This document shows, one piece after another, positions 5,340 through 6,438 of a DNA stretch of 6,438 bases (its first letter is position 1; each line of letters begins with the position of its first letter). The stretch is taken from positions 1 through 6,438 of the forward strand of contig JACCVM010000206.1 in assembly GCA_013698135.1 (NCBI GenBank), written 5' to 3'. The translations under genes and the position numbers were made by a program. Source of the stretch: Euzebyaceae bacterium (GTDB lineage: Bacteria; Actinomycetota; Nitriliruptoria; Euzebyales; Egibacteraceae). The notes beneath the pieces were generated by a model, which was not told the origin of the DNA, did no database searches, and was given only the letters and a program-made list of their open reading frames with translations.

Positions 5340-5993
5340 TCAGTCCGCGAGCGGCAGCACGTGGAACCAGATGGCCGTGAAGTGCAGGCCCGCGGCCACA
5401 GTGACGAGCACGTGGAACACCTCGTGGTAGCCGAACCACGCCGAGCTGGGATCCGGCCGGCGCAGGGCGTACACCGCGGCCCCGAGCGAGTACACCACGC
5501 CGCCGAGGACGATCAGGGCGATACCGGGCCGCGGCAGGACCAGGGCGATCCTCCAGATCGGGATGGCCGCCAGCCACCCCGCCAGGACATAGCCGATCGC
5601 TGCAAGCCGCGGCGGGGTCGCCACCCTGGTCGCTGCCAGCCGGACTCCGACACCGGTCAGGAGCAAGGCACCGGCGAGGCTCCAGCTGCGCCACGCCCCG
5701 TCGAGGGTGTAGGCGGCCACGGGGACAAAGGTGCCGGAGATCAGCAGCACCGTCGCGGTCCCGTCCATTCGCAGCAGGCGCGCCCGGGCCGCCGGGCTCC
5801 ACCATCGGGGGATGTGGTACACGGCGCTGACCGAGAACAGCATCACGACGGCCAGGCCGTAGAGCAGCGCCGGCAGGCGAGCGAGCGGCGAGAGGTGCCC
5901 GACCGCCCGCCACAACAGCCCTGAGCCCGCCACGGCGAACGGCACAGCGGCGCCGTGCAGCCAGCCACGGAGAAGGGGACGCCCGTGACCCAT
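5340..5993 (-). CDS. HlyIII/PAQR-family seven-helix membrane protein
   Basis: An integral inner-membrane protein of 217 residues, the usual size of bacterial hemolysin III/YqfA homologues. About seven hydrophobic segments can be seen (near 14-30, 40-58, 80-96, 104-120, 130-146, 150-177 and 192-212). The conserved metal-site pattern of the family is present: Ser56 with His60 in SAVYHIPRWW, Asp77 in RMDGTATVLLISGTF, and His190 and His194 in GYHEVFHVLV. In PAQR relatives these bind zinc and suggest hydrolase-like chemistry; in bacteria the physiological role is poorly defined, with links to membrane lipid homeostasis and a historic haemolysin label. ATG at 5993-5991 gives a plausible short N-terminal lead (MGHGRPLLRG) before the first helix, but no clear ribosome binding site precedes it. 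The gene is transcribed away from the glycosyltransferase on its right. Confidence 0.92.
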   Translation of the reverse strand: MGHGRPLLRGWLHGAAVPFAVAGSGLLWRAVGHLSPLARLPALLYGLAVVMLFSVSAVYHIPRWWSPAARARLLRMDGTATVLLISGTFVPVAAYTLDGAWRSWSLAGALLLTGVGVRLAATRVATPPRLAAIGYVLAGWLAAIPIWRIALVLPRPGIALIVLGGVVYSLGAAVYALRRPDPSSAWFGYHEVFHVLVTVAAGLHFTAIWFHVLPLAD

Positions 5994-6303
5994 GCCGTCA
6001 TTGTGTCAGGGGCGCTACATACCCCGCTGCCAATCCTCACCGCGTCGCCGCATCACCACGCGGCCATCCGCAGCGGCGGGCTCCGCGACAGCAGTCCGCG
6101 GGGTCCATCCAGAGGTCCGCTGCGCTCGGCCTGGGCCCTGTCCAGTCGGTGTGCCGACCCGCCCAGCACGCCATCACGCCATGGGGAGGAGTTGGGGGTG
6201 GACACCGCTGGTCTTTCGGCCGTATACCGGCAGTGAGTGGTTTTCATCCAGGGCGGGCGTGGGTGGTCCACCGACGCGGCAGCGGGCCGAGCCTCATGCC
6301 TGA
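5994..6303. other. Divergent intergenic region between HlyIII and glycosyltransferase genes
   Basis: About 300 bases between two divergently oriented genes, so promoters for both probably lie here. I could not pick out convincing -35/-10 pairs or an operator. Several open frames cross it on both strands, one ending ELGVDTAGLSAVYRQ at 6236, but none resembles a known family. It may include decayed coding sequence. Confidence 0.4.
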
Positions 6304-6438
6304 GGTCCACGGAGTGGAAGACCAGCGCGCATCTTGGTCGGCACGAGCCCCGCGTCCGGCCACATCCGGCCGGGCCTTCCCATAGCACGCGAGCTCGTCG
6401 CCCGCGGGCACGACGTCGTCTGGTACACGAGCGACCGC
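6304..6438 (+). CDS. GT-B glycosyltransferase (UGT/MGT type), N-terminus, cut by window edge
   Basis: The frame after TGA 6301-6303 is open to the window end. From 6325 it reads ARILVGTSPASGHIRPG, followed by LPIARELVARGHDVVWYTSDR. This is the first beta strand, the G-H-x-x-P loop and the first helix plus second strand of the N-terminal acceptor domain of macrolide/flavonoid-type glycosyltransferases, which move a sugar from a nucleotide donor to a small molecule. The start is unclear: no ATG or GTG lies in this frame between 6304 and the conserved strand, only TTG 6334, which would fall inside it. An ATG at 6296 (MPEVHGVEDQ) lies in the neighbouring frame and would join if one base were missing near 6325-6331, so a frameshift or sequencing error is possible. 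A GGAAG at 6316-6320 could serve as a ribosome binding site. The donor-binding half lies outside the window. Confidence 0.8.

Noticed and set aside
4954..5913. Minus-strand open frame of 319 codons
   Set aside because: It reads the HlyIII gene out of frame and then the antisense of the small basic ORF. The composition is shadow-like and no domain is visible, though its last 45 residues are less biased.
5133..5924. Plus-strand open frame of 263 codons rich in Arg, Gln, His and Gly
   Set aside because: It is antisense to the well-supported HlyIII membrane protein and has the low-complexity composition typical of such shadows.
1..6438. CRISPR arrays, tRNA or rRNA genes, riboswitches, anti-phage systems
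   Set aside because: No regularly spaced repeats, cloverleaf-like sequence, rRNA segment or recognised defence domain was seen on either strand.

Overview
The window looks like actinobacterial DNA. It is strongly GC-rich, third codon positions are mostly G or C in the clear genes, GTG starts are frequent, and the integrase, NarL-type regulator, HlyIII protein and glycosyltransferase are of types common in soil actinomycetes. It is a patchwork of truncated genes and joined fragments rather than an orderly chromosomal stretch. I cannot name the species.

Layout, left to right. Positions 1-793 (minus) hold the N-terminal 264 residues of a tyrosine-type site-specific integrase with a four-cysteine zinc finger; it runs off the window and starts at GTG. 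Directly behind it, near 857-864, is a junction to the C-terminal third of an amidohydrolase/deaminase (861-1295, plus) whose metal-binding part is gone. On the same strand follow a stand-alone allophanate-hydrolase C-terminal-like protein (1340-1744) and a complete dihydropyrimidinase/hydantoinase (1741-3126). The last two overlap by four bases (GTGA), so this is an operon for degrading a cyclic ureide, pyrimidine or related N-heterocycle, whose first visible gene has been beheaded at the integrase junction.

Positions 3218 to about 4110 hold a decayed IS3-family insertion sequence (minus). Its transposase carries a frameshift, loss of the first catalytic Asp and an internal C-terminal deletion; orfA and the second inverted repeat are missing. 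It abuts a NarL/FixJ response regulator (4154-4807, plus), whose partner kinase gene is absent and which carries Glu where the receiver domain normally has its conserved Lys. Next come a short, very basic small ORF (5093-5272, plus), a HlyIII/PAQR-type seven-helix membrane protein (5340-5993, minus) and, at the right edge, the N-terminus of a GT-B glycosyltransferase (about 6304-6438, plus) whose start codon is unclear.

The genes form one coherent functional unit, the ureide/hydantoin cluster. The rest are unrelated neighbours. Repeated truncation at the edges of mobile elements (near 860, between 3127 and 3218, and near 4110) indicates a genomic-island or rearrangement-prone region. I do not see a clear new defence or other multi-gene system. 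The most interesting points are the uncommon pairing of a lone AtzF-C-like domain with a hydantoinase, the atypical response regulator, and the unannotated small basic protein.
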